Part shown: piece by piece, positions 17,280-25,964 of the stretch
How positions within the stretch are numbered: the stretch's first letter is position 1
Layout: each line of letters starts with the position of its first letter
Source: JADGRB01 sp963835825
GTDB lineage: Bacteria > Myxococcota_A > Polyangia > Fen-1088
Direction: 5' to 3'
Assembly (NCBI GenBank): GCA_963835825.1
Contig: CAWIGZ010000002.1
Location: forward strand, 124,001 to 188,000
DNA length: 64,000 nt
Made by a program: the position numbers and the translations under genes
The notes under the pieces: generated by a model
Seen by the model: the letters and a program-made list of their open reading frames with translations, nothing else
The model's database searches: none
Told to the model about the DNA's origin: nothing

Positions 17280-17867
17280 GTGCAACCGACCAGGCACAAA
17301 CGAATCTGGGCCGGCGTGGTCGTCGTGGCCGGGGTCGCGCTGGGCGCCGCCGCGTTTCTGCGGGCCAAGCCGGCGGCGGTCGCTCCACCGCCCGAAGAGC
17401 ACGCGCCGGCCACCCCGGTCGCGCCGGCCGCGCCCACCGCCGCCGCGCCGTCGCGGCCCGCCTCCTCGTCGCCTGCGGCGCCTCCCGCGCCTGTCCCCGA
17501 CCGCTCGCCGGCGCCGAAATCGACGCCGCCCGCGCCGGCCGGCCCGGAGGCGGCCGCGCCGCTCGCTGAGTCGGTCCTGATGGCGCGCCTCCGCAGCGTC
17601 GCCGGCAGCAACCCCGCGCTGGCCGTCGAGCTGGCGCGCGCCGGCAACCGGCGCTTCCCCGACAGTCCGGACGCTCCCGAGCGCACCTCGATCCTGATTC
17701 ACGCGCTGGCGGCGCAGGGGCTGTCACGGGACGCCCGCGGCGAAGCCGAGTTCGCCGTGAACCACTACCCCGATTCGTCGTGGGTCAGGGAGATCGAGGG
17801 CTTTACCGGCGCCCATCGCCACCGAAACCTGGTCTTGACCGACGGTGGCGTGATTCAGGCGCGATAG
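17280..17867 (+). CDS. single-pass membrane hypothetical protein
   Basis: This 195-residue protein starts at GTG 17280. An N-terminal membrane segment (IWAGVVVVAGVALGAAAFL, about 9-27) is followed by a Pro/Ala-rich linker to about residue 95. The C-terminal helical domain (VLMARLRSVAGSNPALAVE, ELARAGNRRFPDSPDAPER, ILIHALAAQGLSRDARGEAE) resembles the TPR-like end of the protein at 14836. It lies 18 nt after the glycoside hydrolase stop and before pyruvate kinase. The two TPR-like membrane proteins flanking the GH gene may be related. No function can be assigned. Confidence 0.55.
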   Translation: MQPTRHKRIWAGVVVVAGVALGAAAFLRAKPAAVAPPPEEHAPATPVAPAAPTAAAPSRPASSSPAAPPAPVPDRSPAPKSTPPAPAGPEAAAPLAESVLMARLRSVAGSNPALAVELARAGNRRFPDSPDAPERTSILIHALAAQGLSRDARGEAEFAVNHYPDSSWVREIEGFTGAHRHRNLVLTDGGVIQAR

Positions 17868-17896
17868 TGGCGTGAGCGAGAGGTAGAGTGGCGGCG

Positions 17897-19238
17897 ATGC
17901 ACGACCGCCGCACCAAGATCATCGCCACCATCGGACCGGCCCAGGATCCGCCCGGCGCGCTGGAGCGTCTGCTCGACACGGGCGTCGACGTCCTGCGGGT
18001 GAACCTGTCCCACGCCGGGCCGCGCGAGCAGGCGGCCCGCGTTCGCCGTGCGCGCGCGCATCGCCCCGACATCGCCGTGCTGGTCGACCTGGCTGGTCCA
18101 AAGCTGCGCCTCGGCGATCTGCCGGCCGACCTGATTGTCACGGAAGGTGACGTCCTGACTGCTGGGGGCGGGCGGGGTGCCGGTGGGCGATCCGTCGCTG
18201 TACGAACGGGTGCACGTCGGCGATCCCATCTTCATCGCGGACGGAACGATCGATCTCGTCGCCACCGACGTCGCCGTCGATCGCGTGGCCTGCCGGGTTC
18301 GCGTCGGGGGCACGGTGCGCTCGCGCAAGGGGATCAACCTGCCGCGCGACACCTCGTCGCTGCCCGCGCTGACCGACAAGGACCGCCTCGATCTGGCCAA
18401 CCTGGACGTCCTCGAGCCCGACTTCGTCGCCATCTCCTATGTCCGTCACGAGCGCGACCTGGCCGAGGCGCGGTTGCTCACCAAGCTGCCGCTGGTGGCC
18501 AAGATCGAGAAGCAGCAAGCGCTCGAGCGGCTGGACGCCATCGTCGCGGCCACCGACGCGATCATGGTGGCCCGCGGCGATCTGGGGGTGGAGATCCCGA
18601 TCGAGCGGGTGCCGGCCACGCAGAAGCGGATCATCCGCGCCGCCAACCGCGCCGGCCGGCCGGTCATCACCGCCACGCAGATGCTGATGTCGATGGTCTC
18701 GAGCCCGCTGCCGACGCGCGCCGAGGTGACCGACGTGGCCAACGCCGTCCTCGACGGCACCGACGCGGTGATGCTGTCGGAGGAGACCGCGGTGGGACAC
18801 GATCCGCCGGGCGCGGTGAACATGATGATCCGCCTGCTCGTCGAGACGGAGCCGCTGCTGCCGGCGCACGAGGGGCCGGCCCGCGGCGAAATGACCAACG
18901 CCCTGGCGCACGCCGCCGCCAACCTGGCCGACGATCTCGACGCGGCCGCCATCATCGTCCCCACCCGCACGGGGCTCACCGCCGAGCATCTGGCGGCGTT
19001 TCGTCCGCGCCGCCCGATCCTGGCCTACAGCCGCGTTCCCGAGACGACCCGCCGATTGCACCTGGCGTGGGGCGTGCGGGCGATCGGGCTGGCGGTGCCG
19101 GCGGGGTCGGACACCCTGCACGCCACGCTGGAGGCGGCGCGCCGCGACCTGCCGCCCGGCGCGCGCGCGGTCGTGCTGGACATCGCCCCGGCGGGCGCCG
19201 TCGGCGTGCCGTCGCTGGTCAACGCCATCACCTTCTGA
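17897..19238 (+). CDS. pyk: pyruvate kinase (one frameshift)
   Basis: This enzyme converts phosphoenolpyruvate and ADP to pyruvate and ATP. The N-terminus is RRTKIIATIGPA, followed by LRVNLSHAGPREQ and AVLVDLAGPKLRLG. After the frame change come FIADGTIDLVA, RKGINLPRD, DFVAISYVRHERDL, KIEKQQALERLD, IMVARGDLGVEIP (active-site region), ITATQMLMSM and DGTDAVMLSEETA. The frame changes near 18160 with an extra base between acT and Ctg; both codon choices give Thr. I chose the ATG at 17897; a GTG at 17888 is also in frame. The B domain is short. The C-terminal allosteric domain is present (LAAFRPRRPILAYS). About 447 residues when corrected. Confidence 0.87.
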
Positions 19239-19273
19239 TGAATCGCGGGTGGGAACTGAAGTAACGTCGCGCC

Positions 19274-20173
19274 GTGCGCCGCGCCAACGAGGTCAGACGG
19301 ATCCGCGAGCCGGGCGCCGACTACGAGATCCGGATCGTCGGCGACAGGCGCGCGCCGCTGAGCGATTTTTACCATGCGCTGCTGGGGCTCCCCTGGTGGG
19401 TGACGATCGCCGCCATCAGCGGCGCGTTTCTCCTCGCGAACGCGATCTTCGCGCTGCTGTATCTGATCGCTGGGGGGGTGGCGCACGCCGGGGCGGGATC
19501 GTTTCGTGACGCCTTCTTCTTCAGCGTGCAGACCATGGGCACGGTTGGTTACGGCGCGATGTTCCCCGAATCGACGGCCGCCAACCTGGTGGTCACCGCC
19601 GAGTCGATCACCGGCCTCACCCTGACGGCACTGGCGACCGGGCTGGTGTTCGCCAAGTTTTCCCGTTCGACGGCCCGGCTCATCTTCACCGACAGGGCGA
19701 CCATCTCGCTGCTCAACGGCGTTCCCACGCTGTCGTTTCGGCTGGGGAACCAGCGCCGCAACCAGATCGTCGACGCGCAGATCAAGGTGCTGCTGATCCG
19801 GACCGAGCGGACCGCCGAGGGGAAGACGTTCTACCGGATGCTCGACCTGGCGCTCACGCGGCAGCGCGCCCTGTCGCTGTCTCGCTCCTGGAACGCGCTT
19901 CACGTCATCGACCGCGACAGCCCGCTTTACGGCGAGACGCCCGCTTCCCTGGCGGCCAAGGAGATCGAGCTGCAGGTGCAGGTGGTGGGGCTCGACGACG
20001 CGACGATGCAGATGGTGCACGGCGGGCACCGCTATTTCGCGCGGGACATCCTGTGGGGGCACCGGATGGCGGACGTGCTCAGCGAGACGCCCGACGGTCA
20101 CCTGCTGCTCGATCTGCGCAAGTTCCAGGACGTCGAGCCGACCCAGCCGACGGAGGACTTTCCGTACCCCTGA
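19274..20173 (+). CDS. KirBac-type inward-rectifier potassium channel
   Basis: This 299-residue protein starts at GTG 19274. It has an amphipathic slide-helix region (LSDFYHALLGLPWW), outer helix (VTIAAISGAFLLANAIFALLY in two stretches), pore helix and selectivity filter TVGYG at 90-94, and inner helix (AESITGLTLTALATGLVFA). A C-terminal immunoglobulin-like cytoplasmic domain (LSFRLGNQRRNQIVDAQIK, VLLIRTERTAEG) matches the eukaryote-like Kir fold. All elements of a functional K+ channel are present. It lies between pyruvate kinase and a HAD phosphatase, and overlaps the latter by one base. Confidence 0.88.
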   Translation: MRRANEVRRIREPGADYEIRIVGDRRAPLSDFYHALLGLPWWVTIAAISGAFLLANAIFALLYLIAGGVAHAGAGSFRDAFFFSVQTMGTVGYGAMFPESTAANLVVTAESITGLTLTALATGLVFAKFSRSTARLIFTDRATISLLNGVPTLSFRLGNQRRNQIVDAQIKVLLIRTERTAEGKTFYRMLDLALTRQRALSLSRSWNALHVIDRDSPLYGETPASLAAKEIELQVQVVGLDDATMQMVHGGHRYFARDILWGHRMADVLSETPDGHLLLDLRKFQDVEPTQPTEDFPYP

Positions 20174-20817
20174 TGTACGACGCGATCCTGTTCGACAACG
20201 ACGGCGTGCTCGTCGACACCGAGCAGCTCTACTTCCGCGCCAACCGCGACGCGCTGGCCACCGTCGGCGCCGCGCTCGACGAGGCGACCTACGTCGACTG
20301 CCTGCTGCGGGAAGGGGTGGGGATCTGGCATCTGGCGGCGGCGCGCGGCGTGTCGCCGGCGGGGATCGAGCGGCTGCGCGCCGAGCGCGATCGCCTGTAC
20401 TTCGATCTCGTCGACCAGGCGGAGATCGTCATCCCGGGCGTCGCCGAGCTTCTCCCCAGGCTGGCGGCACGCTTTCGGCTGGCCATCGTCACCAGCTCCG
20501 AGCCTGAACCGTTCGCGCGCACGCACGCCCGCACCGGCCTGCTGCGGCACTTCGAGCTGACCCTCACGAGACACGACTACGTCGAGTCCAAGCCGCACCC
20601 CGAGCCCTATCTCACGGCCGTGGCGCGCCTGGGCGTCGCGCCCGGGCGTTGCCTGGTGATCGAGGACTCGGAGCGGGGCCTGCGCGCCGCCAAGGCGGCC
20701 GGCCTTTGCTGCTGGGTCGTGCCGTCGGGCCTCACCACCGGGGGCGACTTCTCGGCGGCCGATGCGGTGCTCCCGGATCTATCCGTCGCGGTCGCTCGGT
20801 TGCTCGAGCCGGCTTGA
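20173..20817 (+). CDS. HAD-superfamily phosphatase (beta-phosphoglucomutase/phosphoglycolate phosphatase-like)
   Basis: This 214-residue protein has motif I FDNDGVLVDTE (residues 7-17), a helical cap domain, motif II IVTSSEP, Lys in VESKPHPEPY (motif III) and motif IV IEDSERGLRAAK. This is the pattern of subfamily I phosphatases such as phosphoglycolate phosphatase, sugar phosphatases and beta-phosphoglucomutase. The ATG at 20173 shares one base with the channel gene stop (TGATG), implying translational coupling. The substrate is not deducible. Confidence 0.8.
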   Translation: MYDAILFDNDGVLVDTEQLYFRANRDALATVGAALDEATYVDCLLREGVGIWHLAAARGVSPAGIERLRAERDRLYFDLVDQAEIVIPGVAELLPRLAARFRLAIVTSSEPEPFARTHARTGLLRHFELTLTRHDYVESKPHPEPYLTAVARLGVAPGRCLVIEDSERGLRAAKAAGLCCWVVPSGLTTGGDFSAADAVLPDLSVAVARLLEPA

Positions 20818-20863
20818 CGGCCCGGCTGGCGACGTTCAATTCGCCACGTTCAGCAGGCGACGT

Positions 20864-21327
20864 TCACTTCGGGGCGGCAGTGCCGGGACCCTCGGCCGGG
20901 ACGGCGGCGCCGTAGATCGCGACGATGGAGCGGTCTTCGCCCGCGTCGCGCGCCGTCGCGCCGCCCGCGCCTGTCGCTCCGCCGCTCCCGTTCGCTCCGC
21001 CGGTCCCGTCCGTTCCGCCGCTGCCCGGCAAGGGACCGCCGTAGATCGCGACGAAGCCACGGTCTTCGGCGGCGTCCTTGCTGACGGCGGGCCGGTCGGT
21101 GGCCGCGTCGGCGCTGCTGATCGCGTCGCTGCTGCTGCAAGCCGCCGCGCCCATCAGCGTCGCGCCGGCCGCCATCAAGGCCGCGCGGCCGAGCCGCGCG
21201 CGGGGCGGCGCAGGCGGCTGCTCGCGGCGCGGAACGCAGCGGGCAGCGCGCTCGCGCAGAACGGACAGGCGCGCTCGGTCACGTCGACGTGGCGATTGCA
21301 GGCGGGGCAGGGGACCAGATGGCTCAT
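20864..21327 (-). CDS. small zinc-ribbon lipoprotein with two IYG motifs, candidate radical-SAM substrate (one frameshift)
   Basis: This protein of about 154 residues is co-translated with the upstream radical SAM gene (ATGA at 21324-21327). The N-terminus MSHLVPCPACNRHVDVTE..CPFC carries a four-Cys zinc ribbon (Cys7, 10, 21, 24). After a frame change near 21210 a hydrophobic segment leads to a lipobox-like AAAC followed by SSSDAISSADAA. The tail holds two related units, EDRGFVAIYGGPLPG and EDRSIVAIYGAAVP, separated by a Gly/Thr-rich linker. A short leader-like part, repeated core-like motifs and a coupled SPASM enzyme make a modified-peptide precursor possible. The frameshift can be explained by two wobble insertions. 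The function is inferred. Confidence 0.55.
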
Positions 21328-22577
21328 GGGGAGATCTCCTCGACGACGATTTCGAACGTGCCGTGATCGAACGGGGCACCGGGGGGCGCCGCGACCTGGA
21401 CCAGGCGCTCGCGCTTTCCCTGCCGTCGCATCTCCAGCGCGCGGTGGTGACACAGGGGATTGTTGCCCGGCTTGCCGAACAGGCTGAAGCCCGTCCAGGT
21501 GCAGCCGGCGCGGCAGACGTCGGCGTAATAGCAGGTGCGGCAGTAGCCCCACAGGTCGTCGACGGTGCGATCGCGCATGTAGCGCAGCGGCGCCGAACGC
21601 TCCCAGATGTCCTGCAGGCTGGCGTCGCGGATGTTGCCGCCGGTCCAGGGGACGGTGTGCAGGGAAGGGCATCCCTTGATCGCCCCGTTGGCTTCGATTC
21701 CGAGCGTGGTGCAGCCGGCGCCGCAGGAGGCCATGTGGCCCCGCTGCAGGCCGGCCCGCAGGATCGACTCGTAGGGGCCGAAGTAGCCGATGTTGTTTCC
21801 CGGCCAGAGCGCGACGCCGGCCTCGTCGCAGCGTCCTTTCAGCTTCGCCAGCAGGGGGAAGAGCTCCAGCAGATCTTCGGGCTGCAGCAGCAGATCGGGC
21901 GCGTCGCCCGCGCGCCCCATCGCGACGGTGAGCTGGATCTGCCAGGCGCGGGCCCCGAGGGCGATGAGCGTCTCCAGCACGTCGGGGAGCTCGCGCATCG
22001 ACAGCCGGTTGATCTGGGTGTTGACCGACAGGCCGACGCCGGCGGCCTTCAGGTGACCGGCGGCGGCCATCGCAGAGCGGTAGGCGCCCGTCACGCCGCG
22101 CAGCCGATCGTGCGTCGCCTCGTTGCCGTCGATCGAGACGCTGGCGTTCCGCAGCCCCGCCTCGGCGCCGGCGCGGGCCAGCTCGGCGGTGACGCCCCGT
22201 CCCCCGGTGGTCATCGAGCAGTGCATGCCGGCGTCGCGGATGGCGCGCACGATCGTCAGCCAGTCGTGGTGGAGGTAGGCCTCGCCGCCAATGACGGTCA
22301 CTTCGAGAACGCCGAGCGCCGCCATCTGCGCCACCAGATCGAGGCAGGTGGCGGTATCGAGCTCATCCGGGCGCGCCCGGCCGGCCCGCGAGCCGCAGTG
22401 CCCGCAGGCGAGGTCGCACTTGAGGGTGAGCTCCCAGACCGCGTAGATCGGCCGCCAGGCGCGGTCGACGTCGCGCGCCTCGGCCGCCAGCGGCAGGTGG
22501 CGCAGCGCCGGCTCGGCGCGCGGCGCGCGGGGCAAGGTCGGCAGCGAGCGGCGCGGGCCCTGAGTCACGGGAGGCAT
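21324..22577 (-). CDS. radical SAM/SPASM domain protein, peptide-maturase-like
   Basis: This 417-residue protein has the [4Fe-4S]/SAM motif CxxxCxxC at Cys54, 58 and 61 (KCDLACGHC). The TIM-barrel core includes EVTVIGGEAYLHHDW and NASVSIDGNEATHDRLRG. A C-terminal SPASM domain has Cys in ASCGAGCTTLGIEANG, KGCPSLH and GYCRTCYYADVCRAGC, ending in CHHRALE, enough for two auxiliary clusters. SPASM enzymes of this type modify ribosomal peptides. The first in-frame ATG at 22577 gives a 40-residue basic N-terminal extension. The stop overlaps the start of the small zinc-ribbon lipoprotein, the obvious candidate substrate. About 250 nt upstream, to the end of the anti-sigma gene, hold no gene I can see. 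Confidence 0.85.
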   Translation of the reverse strand: MPPVTQGPRRSLPTLPRAPRAEPALRHLPLAAEARDVDRAWRPIYAVWELTLKCDLACGHCGSRAGRARPDELDTATCLDLVAQMAALGVLEVTVIGGEAYLHHDWLTIVRAIRDAGMHCSMTTGGRGVTAELARAGAEAGLRNASVSIDGNEATHDRLRGVTGAYRSAMAAAGHLKAAGVGLSVNTQINRLSMRELPDVLETLIALGARAWQIQLTVAMGRAGDAPDLLLQPEDLLELFPLLAKLKGRCDEAGVALWPGNNIGYFGPYESILRAGLQRGHMASCGAGCTTLGIEANGAIKGCPSLHTVPWTGGNIRDASLQDIWERSAPLRYMRDRTVDDLWGYCRTCYYADVCRAGCTWTGFSLFGKPGNNPLCHHRALEMRRQGKRERLVQVAAPPGAPFDHGTFEIVVEEISP

Positions 22578-22830
22578 CGTCCGCTACCTTCGAGCAATCG
22601 TCGAGCCAATCTGCGCTCGGATGCGGTCGACCGCGAACCGTCCTGTCCCCTGCACATCCCGCCCCCTTTGGCCTGCGTGACGCGCCCGTTTGCGCCGTCG
22701 CGCCTCAGAAATCTGAGCGCAGGCGGGCGGCCAGGGCGTACCCGCGACCGGCTCGGCTGCTTTTCTAGCCGGTCGATTCGCCGCCGGAATCGCCGTTCCC
22801 GGCCGATCTCTGGAGCGACCGATCGGGGAA

Positions 22831-24165
22831 TCAGCGCCGCCCAGGGGAGGCCGCCGGAGCCGCGGCGGGGGGCCCGGAGGCTGCCGCGGCGGAGGCAGCC
22901 AGACGCTGGCGCCAGCGCCCGGCGTCGCGGCTGCCGGGATCGCGGCGGAGAAGCTCGCGGTAGGCCCGGGCGGCCGCCGCCCACTGCCCCTGCGCGAACA
23001 GACGATCGGCGCGCGCGACCGGCGACTCGGCGGCCGGTTGGGACTCGGCGTCGGCCTTGTCCGCCATCGAGGGTGCGGGCGCGGCGGCTGGTGCAGCTCG
23101 GCGTGCGGGCGTCGACGGAGCAGCAGGGCCACGATCGAGGTTGTCCATCTCCGAGGGCATCTCCACCTTCTTGGCCTTGGCCTCGGGCCTGGCGCGGGCC
23201 GGCGGTGGGGCCGCGCCGGCGATGTGGCCCACGCTTCCCCGCGGACGGGCTTCGGTCTCCTCGAGCGCTTCGGCTTCGGTCTCGCGCTCCCTCGCCTGGT
23301 TCGCGGCGGGCATGGACGGGCGCGCGGGCTCGGCGAGCGGGGGAGGCGGCGGCGCGAACGCGCGGTTGCTGGGCTTCTGGGCGGCAGGAGGCGCGGCGGG
23401 CCGGTCATCTTCGAAGGCCATCCCGCCGGAGGGCACGGCCTTGGCTCGTCCCGAGCTGGCGGCACCGCCCCCCTTCGGCAGGCCGCCGAGCGCACCAAAG
23501 CCGTCGGCCGGCGCCGTACGCCGGCGCTGCGTACCCGGCGCGGCGATCGATCGGGCCGACGCGCTGTTGGCGATCGAGGGCTGCGGCCGTTCCGCGGCCT
23601 CGTCGCTGCCCTTCTTCTCGACCGCGGCCGGCGGCGCCTGTTTCGCCTGCTCGGCCTCCTTCGCCGCTGCTGGTCCCGCTGTCGCTCGAGGTTCGGCGAC
23701 CGACGGGGGCGCGGCGGGCGCTTCCCCGGGCGCCGACTGCAGCGCCCGCCGCCCCAGCTCGACGGTCTTGTCCGGCTCCAGAAAGACCTTGCTGGCCAGC
23801 ACGACGACGGCGACGGCGCCGATCGTGGCGAAGGTCGGCAGGGTCCATCGCGCGCGCCAGCGCTCCCAGAATGACGGTCGTGGTGCGGCGATCCGCGCCT
23901 CGATCGGCTTCGGTTGCTTCGCGGCGACGGCGGCCGCGGCCGCGCGCAAGATCGCCTGATGCGCGCGCGCGGGCGGCTGGTCGGCGTCGAGGGCGCGGCG
24001 GGCGGAGGCGCGCGTGCTCTGCAGCAGGGCCAGCTCGGCGCGGCAGGAAGCGCACCCCGCGAGGTGGGCCTCGATCGTCGTGCGCTCCTCGCCGGACAGC
24101 TCTCCGTAGAGGAGCTCCATCATGCGGGCCGAGACGCCCTGGCAGTTGTCCTCACTCTGCGCCAT
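22831..24165 (-). CDS. anti-sigma factor with zinc-finger HC2 domain and C-terminal TPR-like region
   Basis: This 444-residue membrane protein begins with a zinc anti-sigma domain: LLYGELSGEER and the HxxxCxxC motif (His34, Cys38, Cys41). A membrane segment follows at about 110-128 (PTFATIGAVAVVVLASKVF). A periplasmic low-complexity region of about 230 residues is rich in Ala/Pro/Glu/Lys. The last 70 residues (ADRLFAQGQWAAAARAYRE, LLRRDPGSRDAGRWRQRL) look like one or two TPR units. It lies eight bases after an ECF sigma gene on the same strand, so it should hold that sigma factor at the membrane. Confidence 0.8.
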   Translation of the reverse strand: MAQSEDNCQGVSARMMELLYGELSGEERTTIEAHLAGCASCRAELALLQSTRASARRALDADQPPARAHQAILRAAAAAVAAKQPKPIEARIAAPRPSFWERWRARWTLPTFATIGAVAVVVLASKVFLEPDKTVELGRRALQSAPGEAPAAPPSVAEPRATAGPAAAKEAEQAKQAPPAAVEKKGSDEAAERPQPSIANSASARSIAAPGTQRRRTAPADGFGALGGLPKGGGAASSGRAKAVPSGGMAFEDDRPAAPPAAQKPSNRAFAPPPPPLAEPARPSMPAANQARERETEAEALEETEARPRGSVGHIAGAAPPPARARPEAKAKKVEMPSEMDNLDRGPAAPSTPARRAAPAAAPAPSMADKADAESQPAAESPVARADRLFAQGQWAAAARAYRELLRRDPGSRDAGRWRQRLAASAAAASGPPAAAPAASPGRR

Positions 24166-24172
24166 CGGTCCC

Positions 24173-24808
24173 TTATCCTGACCCCGTTGATTCGGCCGCG
24201 CCCGCCCTGTCGTCGCCGAGATCGGCCAGCGCGGCGCGCAGCTTCTCGAGCGCGTAGCGCATCCGGCTCTTCACCGTCGGCTCCGAGACGCCCACCACGG
24301 ACGCGATCTCGGCGAACGGCAGCTCCATCACTTCTCGCATCAAGAAGACCTCCCGCTGGTCGTCGGGGAGCTCGGCCACCGCGCGATCGATCCGGCGCGC
24401 CGCTTGCCGTCCCGCCACCACCGCGTCCGTCGAAGGGCCAGGCGCGGCGATCCGCTCGTGCAACGTCGCCGCGTCTCCGTCGGCATCGGGCGTCCCGTCG
24501 AGCGACGGCGACCAGCCCCGGACGGCGGTGCGCCGCGCGCGGTCGATGCAGAGGTTGCGGGCAATGGTGTAAAGCCAGGTCGAAAACTTCGCCTCCCCTT
24601 TCCAGGCCGGGCCCGACTCCTGCCCGTCCCGCACCACCCGCAAGAACACCTCCTGCAACAAATCCTCCGCCGCTTCGGCGTCGCGCACGAAGCGGCGGAG
24701 GAAGCTCCAGATCGGCTTTTCGTAACGGGCGAGGAGTGTCTCGAAGGCGCGCACGTCGCCACCTCGGTAAGCCGCCAGCAGCTGTTCGTCCGAGGAGTCG
24801 CCGTCCAC
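24173..24808 (-). CDS. ECF RNA polymerase sigma factor (RpoE-like)
   Basis: Region 2 reads LLAAYRGGDVRAFETLLARY, KPIWSFLRRFVRDAEAAEDL and LQEVFLRVVRDG, followed by KFSTWLYTIARNLCIDRARR. Region 4 reads VAELPDDQREVFLMREV, FAEIASVVGVSEPTVKSRM and YALEKLRAALADLG. The start is uncertain: the frame stays open to 24985, but the sigma domain begins at DEQLLAAYR. I chose the GTG at 24808 (VDGDSSDEQLL), giving 211 residues, because it also avoids overlap with the upstream gene that ends at 24831. The anti-sigma gene follows eight bases downstream. Confidence 0.85.
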   Translation of the reverse strand: MDGDSSDEQLLAAYRGGDVRAFETLLARYEKPIWSFLRRFVRDAEAAEDLLQEVFLRVVRDGQESGPAWKGEAKFSTWLYTIARNLCIDRARRTAVRGWSPSLDGTPDADGDAATLHERIAAPGPSTDAVVAGRQAARRIDRAVAELPDDQREVFLMREVMELPFAEIASVVGVSEPTVKSRMRYALEKLRAALADLGDDRAGAAESTGSG

Positions 24809-24830
24809 CGAGACGGCATCCTCGCCGCCC

Positions 24831-25830
24831 CTAGCGCCAGCCGCAAGAGCGCCGCCATCCGGGCGGGGGCGCCGCGTAACGTCCGTCGCTGGCGGGAAAC
24901 GGGTCGGCGGTGTTGCGCAGGTCGGCGTCGTCGGCGCAGGGCTGCGGGCCGTCGACCGGGATCCCCATGGCCAGCAGGCCCGCATGATCGTTGTAATGCG
25001 CGCCGAGGAAGGCGGCCGGACGGCCGGCGTTGGCGCGGACGAACTCGACCTCGTAGACGGGCGAGCTCACCGCTTCGCCGTACTCGGTCCCGAGGCCGGG
25101 GCGCGACTTCTTGGCCGGCGCGGCTTCTGCCTCGGCGTCCAGCGACCCCCGGCCGCCGCTGCTTCCGAGCGGACCGGCTCCCTTGGGCTCGGCGGCAGCG
25201 CGAGGCGCGGCGGGCGCGGGTGCCGCCTTGTCGTAGAAGGTGCCGCCGGCCGAGCCCTTCGTCGCGGGAGCGCGACGATTCGGGCAGGTCGTACGGCCGG
25301 CGCGGATAGTAGACGGGGGGCGGCGGCGGAACGTAACGCTCGGGGAAGACGGCGACGCCGATGACGCCCACCTCGCGGGCGTTGCCGGTGCGCGCGGCGT
25401 ACGATTCGGGGACCGACGAGAAGCGAAACGCGGCGGCCTCGTTGTGCGAGATCCGCCAGCCGTCGATGTCGACCGAGCCCCAGGCGGGGATCAAGTAGCC
25501 GCGCTTGCCGCGGAAGTCGGCCGGCCGGCCGTCGATGACGTCGCGCCCGTCGACCGAGACGACCGCCTCGACGCGGCGGCTGGAGTGGTTGGCGACGCGG
25601 AGCGTGTAGCGCGCCCCCAGCTGGCCCAGCACATAGGTTCCCCCGCCGTACTCGTAGGTGGCGGCCGGCGCGCCGTCGATCAGCACCGTCATCTCGTAGC
25701 CGGCGGCGCGGTCGCGCAGCGGCTGACCGACGGGGAGCGGTGAGGCCGCGCATGAGCCCGCCGCCAGCAACAGGGAGCCGATTCCAAACAGCGTGGTGAG
25801 CCAGGTCCGTCTGCAAGTCTTCGTGGTCAT
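24831..25830 (-). CDS. secreted hypothetical lipoprotein (one frameshift)
   Basis: It starts MTTKTCRRTWLTTLFG and has a signal peptide ending in a lipobox-like AAGSC. The N-terminal half (MTVLIDGAPAATYEYGGGTY, RYTLRVANHSSRRVEAVVSV, DGRDVIDG, AWGSVDIDGWRISHNEAAAF) is beta-rich, and PPPPPVYYPRRPYDLPE is a proline linker. Near 25270 an extra base shifts the frame. The other frame continues GSAGGTFYDKAAPAPAAPRA, LGTEYGEAVSSPVYEVEFVR and AAFLGAHYNDHAGLLAMGIP, ending in WRRSCGWR. About 333 residues corrected. It sits just upstream of the ECF sigma gene in the same direction and may be an envelope target or sensor of that system. Function unknown. Confidence 0.6.
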
Positions 25831-25964
25831 TTGAAGCCTCCTGATTGTTCGGACGCACGGCCGGGCCGAAAGATCTGGGCGCTAACTTCTTCTTGGCCGG
25901 GCGGGTCAATCCAGCGAGTCACGAACGCAGATCGAAAGCCAAGTCATTGAAAAGGAGACAGCTC

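Noticed and set aside
21078..24257. A 1059-codon open frame on the plus strand
   Set aside because: It is antisense to the radical SAM and anti-sigma genes; its Arg/Pro/Ala-rich composition is the usual shadow of a high-GC gene.
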